A stretch of 64,000 nt of DNA from Pyrenophora tritici-repentis. Its lineage: Eukaryota > Ascomycota > Dothideomycetes > Pleosporales > Pleosporaceae. A model generated the notes under the pieces. It saw nothing but the letters and a program-made list of their open reading frames with translations, made no database searches and was not told the origin of the DNA. A program made the translations under genes and the position numbers. This document shows positions 10,212 to 22,900 of this stretch, in pieces. The stretch's first letter is position 1; every line of letters starts with the position of its first letter. The stretch lies in NCBI RefSeq assembly GCF_003171515.1, contig NC_089399.1:1178001-1242000 (forward strand). The letters are read 5' to 3'.

Positions 10212-13010
10212 CACCTTTCCTTCAAAACTTTCGGTCTATCTACCTTCATCTGGTGGCTTCTTTTAAACATCTTAGCGAGTACTAGCGTGGCGTTTCTCGA
10301 GCTTGCTCTGCTTTCCTCGCAACTTGCATCGTCGTCTCCACGGCCTCACCATACTGACCATGATTCACGGCCGATACAACTCAGTTCCTTATATATGGAA
10401 AAGCAATGGTACGACAAGTGCCTGCATTCGGGTTCATTCGGCGGTACGCATTTGGTTTTACCTCAGCATCATCTACGACACATCTCCCTTCCAGCGAGGG
10501 TGGAGTACTGTACCATCTCTTCTTCCCTACAAGTCAACTCCGCAAGGATACACGACCGTGACGAATACCAAGACTATCTGCCTCAGGGTGATCGACCTTA
10601 GAGTTGAACATCTTTATGGTGGTTTTTGTTCTTCTACTTTCCATACGATTATCGGCGATCACACACCATCCCGGCATATCTTAACCTTACACCTTTCCTC
10701 CATCTAATGAAAATCACTATTCGGTATGCGCTGTCTCTCTATGGCTCATGCCGCTTGCTCCTCGGCATCAAACATCAGCTCAAACTTGGGCCAACGGACC
10801 CATCCGTATCTATTCCCGACAACATCTGTGCACGACACGACACTTAGCAAACAAGGGTGTGCGAATTGTCGATCCCCTGCAGGACGGGAAGTTCCGGATC
10901 CTTCACAGGGTGATAGCCGAAAACAAGGCCCTTCCTCTGTTACAGGAGGACAGGCTCGTGGGATTCAATCACGCGGTAGATAAGAAAGACAGACAAAAAC
11001 AAACAAACAATACAAAACTAGGTATCCCCCAAATCACTAGCCTGATGCAACGCATACGTGAAGAATTATCTCATCATCAGCATTAAAGTACGGGCACGGA
11101 TCCCAGCCAGCATGTTGTAAAAAGTGTAAGTATAGACGGGCCGACCAGGGTGTCTGACCACATTAGTAATCGGCGTGCGGCGACGTGCAAGCGATGGCGC
11201 ACACGACGTTTGAATCTTGCAACGGGATCAAAGGCAAGCGGGAAGTAGTGGATTGCATGCACACACACATGGATAGTAGATTACATGAATCTAGATCGCG
11301 AAGCAGTAAATATTCCGTGATGGTGGTTAGGCTCCGCTTTGCTTTTTGCCGCTCTCGCATAATACATGTTGCGTGTTGCATGTTGGGTGCGTTGCGTGCC
11401 GTACGTTCATGTCGGTCACCTGCATGGCAGGGAAGGACATGGGGATGGGGGATGGATGGGAGGGGGCCGCCGGATCGGATTATGAGGCTGTCAGAACGGT
11501 GAAGGAAGGAAAAATAAAACACTCATCCCCACATTTTCTTTGCTATTTGCTCGTTTGTGGAGGCTTGGAGGCTGTCTCGGCTGGGGGCTGAGAGGGACCA
11601 AGGTACATGGAGAGATAGTGTGGGTATGTAGATTCGACACGATGACCAAGGTTCAGTACGTAACCTACTTTGATGGCAAAATTGCTTGGATTCTTGTTTT
11701 CATTCCCCCCCGTCTACGAGACATTGTTGTCCTGCTGCGGCTACATACCGGCGTCATCCTGAGCATGCAGAGACGACGAGAAAAAAAAAGCCTGCTCTCC
11801 GCAACAACGCCATTCGTTCACCGTATTTTCTGTGCACGCCCGGGAAAAAAATAAGAAGAGAAACAGCGATTAAGTGAGGAAACTTGTCATGGAGCATACG
11901 GTTGCATTGGCGCAACATCTTTCGAACGGCTGTTCGCAGGATCGGGTAACGTTGAATACGATTTTAGTGTCTTTTCTTTTCTTCCCCCCTCTCCTCTGCC
12001 GTCTGAGCGAGTCAGGAGCGCGCAGCCCGGGGAACATGACGCCCTGCTGTGAGGACTATACTTGACGGGCCGTTATAGCCACGGGGGGCCGGACGAGTCG
12101 TACCATATGCGAGTGAACTCACACCGCTCAAGACATCTTGTGTTGATCCCTCAGTCCACATGTTTCGCCTCAGCATGGAAGCTCCCTTTCCCTCGATCCG
12201 AGAAGCTCACATACGCAGCTTACTATGCTCTTTGTCAGTTGTCGTTGTCGCAGCACCCGCATCCTTAGACCATGTTGCCCACTACTCCTCCCCCTTCTCT
12301 TGTCAAGCGCCCTTCTGTGCGGAGCACCACAGCACGAACCGTGAGTCCACCGCGCAAGCCGCGAAGTAACACGGCAGGACGGGTGGAAAGAGCTGCGTGA
12401 TCGAAACCGGCCCCCGCTTCTGCACACTTGGTTTTTCATCCCGCAGTGCAGCTGACGCTGATCCGAGCGCAACATGAAAGACACGGCGTACTGCTGGTTC
12501 CGCGGGTACAAGCAAGCTCGTCAATAGTCGTACAATTGCGAGGGAGAAAGGCTGCACGAGCTACCCCGCTCTGTGACATGGCAGGCTTGCAAAGGGCTTC
12601 ATTTTGTGGTCAAGAGTCTTGCTGCAGCGTCTTGAGAGTTCTCGCGATAGAGTCCCAAGTCCGTTGGATACGAGAATGCCCGGGATATGGTGGAATGGGC
12701 TATTGTCGGGGCTCGCCGGCTGGGAAACGTGGGCGGGCAGGTTTGTAACGGTGGATTCGTATGTATTATTGATCAAGTTTCGGATACGCAGGCCTGTCGT
12801 GATGTACGGACTAGGCAATAAATGAAGCAGTTTTACGCGGAGAGGTATCACAGATCCAGACTGTGTACGAAGCGTCTCGGAGCCGACACGCCCGGGTACG
12901 GCGGGAAGCATGCGCGACATCAATTACTTCTTCTGCGTCGCAGGGTCCGCCCGGCTGCCTGGACTCGAGATCGGCAACATAGTGCCTACGGTTCCAACGT
13001 TGCCGGCGGT
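10212..13010. other. 2.8-kb region without a recognised gene
   Basis: This lies between the otubain (+) and IPI3 (-) stop codons, so it is a convergent interval. ORFs up to 134 codons occur on both strands but resemble nothing known and are mostly shadows of one another. A possible short exon starts at 12272 with a GTGAGT donor at 12341, but no convincing partner exon was found. The rest is probably UTR and spacer. Confidence 0.45.
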
Positions 13011-14742
13011 TCAAGACTCGTCAGCCGCATCAATATCGTCTGATTCTGACTCGGAGGTGGCGTCAGTGCAGTCGTTCATCTCCACGTCGCCGCCTGCATG
13101 ACTATCGTTTGCGCCATTGTGGGCTAGGCCCATATTATTTTTCGCACGAACTTTGGCACGGTCAGCCCTCTTCTTTGCTTGGCGAACAAAGTAGTCCTTT
13201 TCCTGGCGCAATTCTGCTAATTGCGAGAAAGTGACCTTTTGAATGCGTTGCAGACTGGCTAGCTGCTTCTTCAACTCTTTGACTTCTGCTTGCTGAGCAT
13301 CACCTGCTGATATGGACCCACTAGTACTATCTTCATCGAGTGCCATGAAGTCGGCCGCTGGAGCAGAGCCGCCTTTGTTCTGGGCGTTCCATGAGTCCAA
13401 TTCGGCTAAGCTCTCTTCCAGCATGTCGGTAGGAAAGCAGGGGTGGGTGAGAGCCTCTTTGAATGCACTCTTCCTCGTAGACTTGTTCTCAGTGGCAGAC
13501 AAGTGAGGAATGTGCAGCCGGCCTGTCAGCTGCATGTTCAAGGTATAGTTTGGTGGGATCAGGCCATTCCCGCTGCTTGTCATTCCAGCATCCTGTTTCG
13601 GTTTGACAATAGTCTGGATCTTAAAGGTTGGCTCCCGTGTATTGGGGAAGCCTACAGGTGGTAGAAAGCGAAGGTTTGAAACAGGGCCTGGCAGATTGGC
13701 AGGTGTAGAGAGATAATTGGCCTTTGCAATGTCCCAAGTCGCAATCTTACCGCTTGCATGGCCAGATAACAATGTTGTACCATCCCAGCTCAAACTCAGA
13801 CTGAGCGCACCACCCAGCTTCTGCGAGTCGGCACTGAACCGGGTCTTTGGTGACGGTTGAATAGGGCGGTGAGACGATGCACTATCACGGAGAAGGTCGA
13901 GCAACGTGTGCTTCTGCACCTCATCGTAGAAGTCGATGGTCTGTAGGCTGCCGTCGGCATAAGCAACGTAGAAGGCCCGGTCTGCCGGATCAAGAGTGAC
14001 TGCAGTGGGTGCCTCTTGCAGCAGATATGTCCTCAGCGCTTGGCCGTTATGGTAGTCCCAAACTATGGCCGACTTGTCCCCCGAAATCGAAACGGCAATG
14101 TTGGCACTGCTCCAACTATGCCCGCAGGCGATGGACGATATAGGGCCACGGTGGGTTGAAAGTGTATGTAAAGGCGAGCGTGAGGCGTCAGGCGAGAAGG
14201 AAAGTATCGATGGCAGCGCCCATACGTGTATCATGGCATCCGAGGAGCCAGATAGGAAGAAGTTGGACGAGGGGTCGACGACAATACATGTTACTGGCTG
14301 CAGGTGGGATGTAGATGTAGAGACGAGGCGACCGGAGCAGATCTAAAATATATACATCAGCATGTTTCCTCGCTGCGGCTACCGCATTTGGGCTATAACT
14401 GACCTCCCACGCCAATATTCGTCCACTCTCGGTTCCCAGCAGCAGCACGCTGTCCTGCGCCGCGAGGGCGATGCTATGTATCCGCTCTGGAAACGGTACC
14501 AAAGCCTCCTGGTTGCCCTTTTCTCTGCTATACACATGAACAATCGCCTTTTCCGACTGAGCGGCGAAAATATGCGAGCTGCTCACAGCGACGCCATTTG
14601 GCGCAGTTGCGCTCTTCTTAAACACTTGTCTCTGCGCAACCAATGGCTGGAACTCGTGGATGAAAATGCCGGCATCTTTGGTGACGCCGGTGTTTGGCTT
14701 GGTTGACGCCGAAATGGCGGCCACGAATTGTTCGGTGAGCAT
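13011..14742 (-). CDS. ipi3: WD40 pre-rRNA processing protein, IPI3-like (WDR18 homolog)
   Basis: Exons 14742-14404 and 14342-13011 give 556 residues. IPI3 works with Rix1 and Ipi1 in maturation of the 60S ribosomal subunit and ITS2 processing in the nucleus. Degenerate WD repeats run from about residue 10 to 350. Recognisable pieces are LLLGTESGRILAWE, FFLSGSSDAMIHVW, VSISGDKSAIVWDY, FYVAYADGSLQTIDFY and LLSGHASGKIATWDI. A charged C-terminal coiled coil follows (EVKELKKQLASLQRIQK, ELRQEKDYFVRQAKKRA), then an acidic end (TSESESDDIDAADES). The helix after the propeller is typical of Ipi3. The intron is GT-AG, 61 nt and phase 0, joining AWE to ICSGRLVS. It is convergent with the otubain, and its promoter region is shared with the gene at 15584. 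Confidence 0.82.
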
Positions 14743-15583
14743 AGCCGGGCGTGTTTGTCAGAGTTGTCGTCTTGTCGCGAGACTGAAAGTTCGAAGCTCT
14801 GGAAATTTTGGTGGAGCCCGCGACCCGCGTTTCTAACTTAACTTAGCAGGGGTCTGTGCTAGACTAGCCGTCGGACATGCTAACTGCTGAGTAGAGCAAC
14901 ACCGAGTGTCGTCAAACATTACTTTTCGTGAACCTTGGTCATAAAGAGCCTGGATGCGCCCTCATGGTCTTCATGGCCTTTGTGGAGAGTTTGTCACTAC
15001 GAGTGCCGCCCTTTACCATGTCAGCAGCATCCCCTTGCCGCATGCGGCACCTGCACGTCTGATTTACGATAAGACTACAGAACTGCCACAGTCTTGTACC
15101 TTCCCATCTCAGCCCCCGGAATATGCCTCCCAACGTAAAGAGATGCTTTGGGCGTGTTGTCGATAAAATGACGTAGCAGGCCAATCCCATACAAGGTCCT
15201 TCCACGTAAGCCCATGCACCTGGGTGACATGGAATACTTGAAAGCGACACTATTTCATTCCTAATAGGCGTTTCTGGCGCCTACAGTAGCTTTTGCATAC
15301 CAAGGTGTCAACTATTCCAAGTTACCCAGGCGCATGTGTTCTTTGATCCGTTTGCAGTCGACTCCGGTACCGAGAGGGCAGCAACATGAAACCTGCTTTG
15401 TCTTTGATCGCAAGGCACAAGGAACCTTGGACGCCCTATAAACGAAAGAAACTTTCCTGTACTTTTAAATCTGCCTTGCAACATCAACATCTGTATCTGG
15501 TCTCTTTCTCTCTCTCGTCATCAAGCAGGCCTATCCACAACATTACATAACCACAGCTACGACAAGCATACATCCAGCCCACC
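14743..15583. other. divergent promoter region with a MITE-like copy
   Basis: About 840 bases between divergent IPI3 (-) and the XPA-like gene (+). It contains MITE-like copy 3 at 15216-15333. A CT-rich run (around 15500-15525) precedes the plus-strand start, as is common in fungal promoters. No gene was seen. Confidence 0.5.
15216..15333. mobile_element. MITE-like element, copy 3
   Basis: A 118-bp element. The left end is GCACCTGGGTGACATGGAAT; the right end in reverse complement is GCGCCTGGGTAACTTGGAAT, giving inverted repeats of at least 25 bp with a few mismatches. CAT/ATG flanks could extend the repeat by 3 bp. The interior contains a small palindrome (TAGGCG...CGCCTA) around TTTCTGG and the CTACAGTAG block shared with copy 2. 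It lies about 250 bp upstream of the gene at 15584 and 475 bp upstream of IPI3. Confidence 0.75.
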
Positions 15584-16454
15584 ATGCCATCAAGCCGCCC
15601 CAAACGTAAGAATGAAAACTTGGACAAACCTATACTAATCAAGAAGAAGCGCGCTGCATCTGGCGAACCCTCAAGCCCTCTGCCCCTAACTAAGCGCCAG
15701 AAAGAAGACCCTGCAATCATCGAAGCCCGCCACAAGGCCGAAAGAAAAGAGGCCAAAGCAGCAGCCAAGAAGAACTGGGAAGCCTGGGTTGAAGAAAATG
15801 ACCATGAAGGCATGCTCTTGCCCAGCGAGCCCGCAAAAGACGAAGGCATTACCCAAACAGACAGTGTTAAGCACTACGGCCTCAAGCCCGCCGATCTAGT
15901 CACCCTCTTGCATTTCGAGAAGAAGAGTCCAATGTACGGCAAAAAAAATGAACCTATTCAACAAGCTGGAGGTGAAGGACTAAGAGCCGTTTAGGCATTC
16001 AGACGAGGATACATCGTCGGAACATGGAACCCCTGAGAAAGAGGAGACGCCAGAGGAGAGGTGGGCCGAATACACCAGGACACACTCACTTACCTTGGAC
16101 ACCACGGACGGCAGGCTCAACGAAGAACCGACGATATCTATCAATCGAAGGGACGGCCGTGTTAAGTACGACATCACGGGTCAAGAATGGGATTGTCTGC
16201 CCTTCTTTCTTAAGACTGTTGCATATGGTGTCAGGATGAAGGTGTACAAGGAAAGTGAGGTCAAGCTACTGGGGTACAGGAAAATGGCTGTACTGGCTGG
16301 CGGAGATAAGCTGTGCGATTTCGATGAATTGTTGCTCCTGAAAATGGGAGAGCAGCTATTCGAGGAGCGGGAGAGCAGATTGAGGGATATTGGGAGAAGA
16401 TTCGATGAGCAGAAGAGGGAATCAGAGGAGTGCAAGAAAGGATGGGTGGAGTAG
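15584..16454 (+). CDS. basic protein with duplicated XPA-like module
   Basis: Proposed exons 15584-15933 and 15995-16454 (intron GTACGG..CTAAG..TTTAG, 61 nt) give 269 residues. The N-terminus is Lys/Arg-rich (KRKNENLDK, LIKKKRAAS) and suggests a nuclear protein. Then GITQTDSVKHYGLKPADLV resembles the start of the C-terminal DNA-binding fold of XPA repair proteins (I-T-x-T-D-x-x-x-x-Y-x-L). A second, similar unit reads VKYDITGQEWDCL, then YGVRMKVYKESEVKLLGYRK, followed by a charged helix rich in Glu and Arg. The matching second half of unit 1 (YGKKMNLFNKLEVKD) exists in the DNA, but in another frame and followed at once by TAA, inside the proposed intron. The gene may therefore be re-spliced, or a pseudogene with two lesions, or carry an assembly indel in an A8 run. 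The XPA link is by eye only. Confidence 0.55.
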
Positions 16455-16632
16455 AAGAGCAGGTTTCTTTCCTGCGTGGAATAGAAGAGAGGCGACACGA
16501 TTATACTCGCACAATCAGTAGTCCCATCACTCGAAAGGGAAAATTGGTGCTTAAAAAAGTTATCGCCCGCTCAGTCTTTCAATTTCAATACCAATCCAAT
16601 CCCAATGAAATGCCCCAAGTACAAATATTTTT

Positions 16633-19389
16633 CTACCATTTAGCATCCTGCTTAAACACAGGCACTTCCTCAAAGTTATCAACACTCCACTTTAGCTTGC
16701 CATCCCCCGTGATCCACGCCCCCTGGTCCGTAGTCTTCAAGTCTACCTTTTCATTCTCGCTAATCTCATCTTTACTCACACCAATACTGTCCCTAGCCAA
16801 CCACACAATAGGCGTCTTGCTCGCAAACGCTGGGTTCAAATATGCCTTCTTCAAGTCCTCTTCCTTGTACTGCGGCTCATCGTCTTCGTCAAAGTCGCCG
16901 TCGCGTAGCCATTGCTTCATCGCCGCATGGCTAGCAAACACGTGTGGCTGCAAGAAGCGAGCTAAGGGCGAGATGACCTTTGCTGGGACGTGTGTCCGCT
17001 CGCTGACGCGGTCGATCCTCTCCTCTGCATGACGCAGAGCGTCAGACTCGCCTTCTTCGGCTGACAAGAGGAAAGGTGCTTGTTCGTCGTCTTCCGACTT
17101 GGGTGCAAGATCTGCAGGCATGTACTCTTCAAGCGGAGCGAGGTAGCGATTCATAGTGTAGTTAAAGATAGCTGTGGCAAGGAAGAGGATAACAAGCATA
17201 ATTAAGGGTCCGGTGGCGTTGCGTAGGCTAAATAAACCGATGAGGCAGAGCTCGGCAATGTAGATGCCAGTGAGAATCTGCTGAAGAGCAAGCGTATAGG
17301 CGTGGCCTTTGGTGTCAATCTTAGGTTGCGAGGTGTATAGTAGTTGGTATCGATAGCTCCAGTAGAAGATCACAAGACCGATGGCAGCAAAGCCAAGAAC
17401 AAGTGGTGCAATGCATGCGTAGGCGATCGCTGGGAGAATTTAGTACTGTTACCTCTTGAAGGTACCAACATGACTTACCGATAATAGCAAAGTTGCCGTA
17501 CTTTGGAAACAATTTGCCCCAGGACATACCTCTCATTGAGGTGTATGTCTTGTACTTTTGGCGAGGTGTCTTGTCCCAGAATATGTCATAAAAGACATAG
17601 AACAGAACATCGGTGTAATTCAGAATATTGCTCGGAGCATTGGTTAATGCCTGGACAACAAAGTAGGTGAGATAGGTGTTTGATGCTCGTGGCAGACGCT
17701 CCGCAAGAAGTTGAGGTACTGAGCTTGGGTCTTGGGCGATTTGAGACGCCACAGCCGCAGCTCCGGATGATAGCGTAGTGACGAGAAAGACCTGCAGCAC
17801 TTGGAAGACGTAGTACCACCTCAGTACCTTCAACTCGATGACGGTCTTTGTAGGGTCTCCAAATTTCGTGAATATATCTGCGCTGATAAGCCATGTTCAA
17901 TTCGGAGTGTACTAATGAAGTATACTTACATCTGAAGATGTTCGGCACATAACTAGCTAATGCACTCAGCAGAAGCGGAGGTAGCAGACCACTCAGCAAG
18001 TTCATCAACGTAGGCGGAAGCTTATTGAGGAACGAAAGCCACTCGAAGTTCTCGGCAAGATACTGAACGTTTGAGACGGCACCAACTACAGAGACGGGAA
18101 TTGACCAGAATATGATGGTAGCGACCACGAGGGAGATCGCGACACCACTTTGCGATATACGGCGTGCTGGTGGCAGATTCAGATTCTTCCAGACGATATC
18201 GCTCGGTGTGTGCCCTAAGAAGCGGGGTGCAAGAGCCAGCACATCTGAGGACGCGACTTGTTGGTAAGCTCGCTGAGCCGCAGGCTGCGTGCGGTATTCC
18301 ACAAATACCGCTGCTGCGCCATTACGGCTTTCGACTGTCTCGTTTGATTCGCGGGCTTTTTCAATTTCACCCTCCTTCTCTTTGATTTGGTCGCGGTAGT
18401 AATTGATGCTGTCGACTTCCTTTCCAACAACTGGCGTCTTCGACTTGTGGGTCGGACGTAATGACTTCTTCATTTGCTTCGGTAGCTGCTCGTATTTGAT
18501 GTTCCGGTTGTGGCTCTTCCCCACTTCTTTATGAACATTTAGGATCAATGTCATTTCGGCACTCTCCAGCTTTTCAACTTTCGAGTCCCTTTCTGAGACG
18601 AGGGATACCAGCTTATCGCCCTTGGTGACTGGCCATATCCTGACTGCGTCGTCGCCGAAGAATCTATGCATGTTGCTCTCGTCAAGAGCTGCGATAGGTG
18701 CCGAGAGATAGAGAACAGTGCGCGAGGACAATCTCTTCGCGTTTGTCTTGGATAGCTTCCACGCCTGTCGCAGTCCAATGAGCCAAAGCCGTTCACGCGC
18801 GACTGTGAACATGACGAAGCTGAAGAAAACCCAAGAAACAACAGCATGAGCATAAAGATGGTTCTTCTTCTTCACATTGCCGATTGCAATGCGATTTAGC
18901 TCCCTGGACCTGCCGCCACCTGTCCAGTTGACTGGCATGAGGATCGGCCAGGTTATCACGGCACCCACGATGCAGATGAAGATCAAGGTCCTGAGAAAGC
19001 GAAGAAACAAGTATGAGTCGAGCGAGTGATGATAAAGCATGAATTTATCAGGGACGGTCCTTATCGTGTGGACCCAGCCAAAGTAACCTGGTGATTTCGG
19101 ACATGGCGTGCGATTCTTTTCCTCGACTGTGCCAATGTACGTTCTCGGAGAATAGATGTTAGGGAACTTTGGTCTGATGAGGACGAATGCGAGAATGTAC
19201 AAAGTCGCAATCACGGCCGTCGGAATGAAAGCCGCAGCGAGAGCGGCGAAAGACGACGGTCCGGGAGACTTGATGCCGAAATATGTTAGTGAATATACAT
19301 TGGGTAAGGCTGGGTGTAATGCAGGTACGTACCGACAGAGCGCCGATGCTGTCATGGCCGCTGGCCACGAACGCCGTCTGGAGATCCAT
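16633..19389 (-). CDS. CSC1/OSCA-like osmosensitive cation channel (DUF221, PHM7 family)
   Basis: Exons 19389-19333, 19268-17930, 17877-17479 and 17429-16633 give 863 residues. Members are hyperosmolality- or tension-gated Ca2+-permeable channels of the plasma membrane or ER, related to TMEM63. The order is an N-terminal helix (FAALAAAFIPTAVIATLYIL), two more helices (FLRTLIFICIVGAVITW, AHAVVSWVFFSFVMFTVA), a long cytosolic RNA-binding-like loop with a coiled segment (RDQIKEKEGEIEKARES), then the pore block of about seven helices (ISLVVATIIFWSIPVSVVG, NLLSGLLPPLLLSALAS, YYVFQVLQVFLVTTLSSG). A C-terminal extracellular-tail domain (PHM7_ext type, VISPLARFLQPHVFASHAA) completes it. The start at 19389 (MDLQTAFVASG) was chosen over an internal one because its 57-nt exon splices in frame (GTACGT..CTAAC..AAG) onto SPGPSSFAALAA. 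It converges on the XPA-like gene. Confidence 0.9.
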
Positions 19390-19905
19390 TTCGACTGGCT
19401 ACAGTTGAATTCAAGAAGATCAACAATGCCTCATTCTGGATGTTGTGTGGGGGATCGAGTTTGACGAGCGGGAGATGATTTGGTGCGCTAGAGAGCCTTT
19501 GCACAGTCCTGCACGTGTGTTGCCTAGTGTTGTTGAGTGCAGAAGGGTGAAGCCGGTCGCGACGAACAGATGACGTAGACGCGTGGCGCTGGCGGCGCGG
19601 TCAAGGCACGTGCAGTTAACTTTGAGCACCAAACATCGAACCAACAAAAACTTTAAGGTTTCTGCATCTAGTGATTCACAATCTGTTCACACCAAGTACT
19701 TGGATTGTGTTAGAAGTATTCAAGATGTTCATTACAGAGCTATACTAACATGTACATAAGAAACTTGCAGTTTGTGATCATACAACACTTTGTGCATCCT
19801 GGTATCGCGGTATCCAACCCGTCCAAACACCGACTACCTAAACGCCATATGCGGACATGCCGCAAAACCATAACACGGGCCAATATAATATACTGCAGGG
19901 CGAAA
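19390..19905. other. intergenic region
   Basis: About 515 bases between the CSC1-like start and the stop of the gene at 19906-23466, both on the minus strand. It should hold the channel promoter and the other gene's 3' UTR. Nothing else was seen. Confidence 0.5.
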
Positions 19906-22900
19906 CTAGAGCCACAGCAGCCATCGGATGACTCCCAACCCCATCCCAAACACCCTCTTCACCGAGCCAACAAGCACCACTATGAGCCATACACACCACA
20001 TAACAGCAACAAGGCCCCATTCAACCAACATCCAGCCGAAGCTCCGTACCCACCTCATTCTGCGTCTCCGTGCCCGGATCATGCGATCAATATCATCGGT
20101 GATCTGCTTGACTTGTAGGGGCCCTCTGCCGGAAACTTCACTTGTGATACGCACAGCCTCGTCCCCGCCCTCCAAGATACGCGGCATCAGGTCGGAATCG
20201 ACTGTGGATTGCAGACTTGAGATTTGGTTTGTGAGTTGTTGAATGGCTTTGTCGCGGAAGGATTCAAGAGTCGACTGCAAAGCTCTTGTAGATGACTCAA
20301 GATCTTTGACCAATATACGTGCAGCCAGCACATGCTCTTCCTTGGTGGAAACGGGATAGAGCTGTATCTTCGATGTAGCAGCAGCGCGTAAAAGGAATTC
20401 GGGCGGGTTTCGCTGGGCTTGTGCACGACGGACGATTTCTTTTGCCTTGACGCCAGAGCAGAGGAATAGTGCGCGAACACGGGCAATATCTGATTGTGTA
20501 ACCATATTCGCGTTGTTTTTGCGGTCACCATCATGGTCACCATTATCGGTAATACTCCAATGCCTTCCGGTGGGTCCTGGTCGAGAGCCACTGCGCTGCC
20601 TGCTCGCTGCCTGTGCGTTCCGAAGTCCAGTAGGTGGGAGGCTCTCGCCGGTAACACCAGGCCGAGCGAGAACTTGGTTCATTCGATCTTGACTGTTGCT
20701 GTGAATGGAACTAAGTGATGCCTGAGACGAGTTGCCTGAAATGGTACCAAGATCCATGCGTGGCGGCAGGAGCCGGTCGAGACGAGGCGATCGACTGTCC
20801 TTTCGCTCTCGGGTCTGGCGCGAAATGTGGTGCTCTTGGTCCGAATTCTCGTCATCAATTGAATGAATAGGACGGAACGAAGGCAGATCAAGATGATTGC
20901 GGTCTTTATGCAGAGAGGTTACGCTACCTTCTGTATCTGTAGTAGAGATGCGATTAATCGTTGGTCGTTTGACACTTTTCGCTTTCGTAGCAACATCATC
21001 GTCAAATTCCACGGAATTGCGATCCGACATGGTGTCAGAGTCGGAGTCGTCTGCCCGATCTCGTCTGAAGATGATGTCACCGACTTTCGTACCCTCGTTC
21101 TTGACACCCTTGAAGAATCGCGTAACAGCTGAATGTGGCTCTTGGGTCTCTCTTCGACGCAACTTCTCAGGGCTAGGCAAGCTGCTGACACTATCGTTCT
21201 TACGGTGACCGAGTAGGTTCATTACTGCACCAGGAGCTGCTAGTATTGCTGTCCCGATGTGTTTCTCGTCAGATGTCTCTTCACTGGTTTGCCGTGACCT
21301 GCCTTTCTTGTCTGTTTCGGCCGTATCTGGGCGCAGCTCATGCTTGTGCTCTTCGCTATGTTCGTGCGAATGAAAGATGTTGTTGAATTTGCTTCGCTTC
21401 GACTTTCTTGTCTGCGAACCTGACCGACTTGCAGGTGACGAAAGATCACTACCAACATGTCCAAACTGTTTGGCATGTGGGGTACTTGGAGCTGTACTGT
21501 CCTGATTGTCGAGGGACGATCGGGGCTCAATGTTGTCAATAGTTAGACTAGACTTTGGCCGCGGCTTCGGCGGTTTCTTGAAGTTGGCATGGTCTTTGAT
21601 ATACGCGAAACCATTCGTGGGACGTGGGACTTCTAGTGAATCTCGAGAAGGTTTGCCGTCGGATGTGATGTCTTCGTCGCGGCCCCACTTGTTTGGTGTA
21701 TCGGGTGAGATGAAGGCGGGAGATTTGTCTTGGTATTGTTTGGCTTGTTGTTCGAGGAGCAGAGCGAGTGGGCCGGTGTTGTGCTCGGGGTCAGTTATAA
21801 CACGGATCTTGCGTTTCCTCGTATCAGGCTCTGAATCGGAACTATCAGAATCGTCATGTGTCCGCAGTCGGGAGCCTCGTCTAGAATGTTTGCCACCCCT
21901 GGGGCTATCAGTACGCAGCGCTGGTAGTAGTCTTCGCTTGCGTCCGCGTTCGCTGCCTTTGTCACTCTCATCTCCTGTGGTGGGATCCAATGCGATGCTG
22001 GGCAAGCCGTCAATCCAGCTCTTTCTTCGCTTGTCTGAAGTCTCGATGCTTGCACGTGGATGAAGTAGGTCTTTCTGCTGCACTTCTCTCGGCGGGAAGA
22101 TCTTTCGGCCATGGCGATTCTCGACTAGCATCTTGTTGTCACCTTGCTCCAGCCAGTGCGCATCTGCTAGCAGTTCTTGTGGGGTGAAGAGCCAGCCCTT
22201 GTGAGGTCTCGCAGGTTTGTTGGGTGGTGCAGGGACTATGTCATGGTCGGGGTGAAGCTTGGGTAGCTGTACGGCATCATCTCGACGGTAGGTAGCATGT
22301 TTGGCATACTGCTCAACTCGATCCACCCATTCGTGTACATGCTCAACATGCTCGAATTCTTCCGGCGGGTGATCGAGTGCCAGGCGTTCGCGAGCCCTGC
22401 TCCGTCGGTTCCGGATATATTGTAGGGGGTTGTAAGGACGGCCCAGTTGGTGTTGTTTGCCAGCGTACGATGGCACACGGGTGAGCTGGGCTTGTGGGCT
22501 GCCTGGGACGTTATTAGAGGACACAACAAAGTTGCCTGGGGCGTTAGCGTCTGGTTTCAGAGGTGGTAGATATTCGAGCAATCGCAGATATTCGATTTGA
22601 AGCTCGATATATGCACGAGCTTTATCCACTCGTGCGAGCGTAGCAGCTGAAGGGTTGATGGTCTGAGAAGACAGAAAAGGGATGGATCCGCTTCTCTGTA
22701 TCGAGGTAGACATGTGGCGGGTGGGAGAGCTCTTGCCCATTGGAGATATGTTACGAGAGGCTCGCCGTTGTTCATTCAGGTACTGTCTTAGACTGCCTCC
22801 TGCGCCGTAGTTTGAGAAGCTGGCTTCTCGCTGCGTGCCAGACGCAGCACGTGGTTGCGAGGCCATGAGCTGGCCTGCATTGACATGTCTCCTCCGACTC

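Noticed and set aside
12272..12748. Possible short two-exon gene starting MLPTTPPPSLVKRPS
   Set aside because: There is a good GTGAGT donor at 12341, but the best acceptor (12446) gives a stop at once. The others are weak and the protein resembles nothing.
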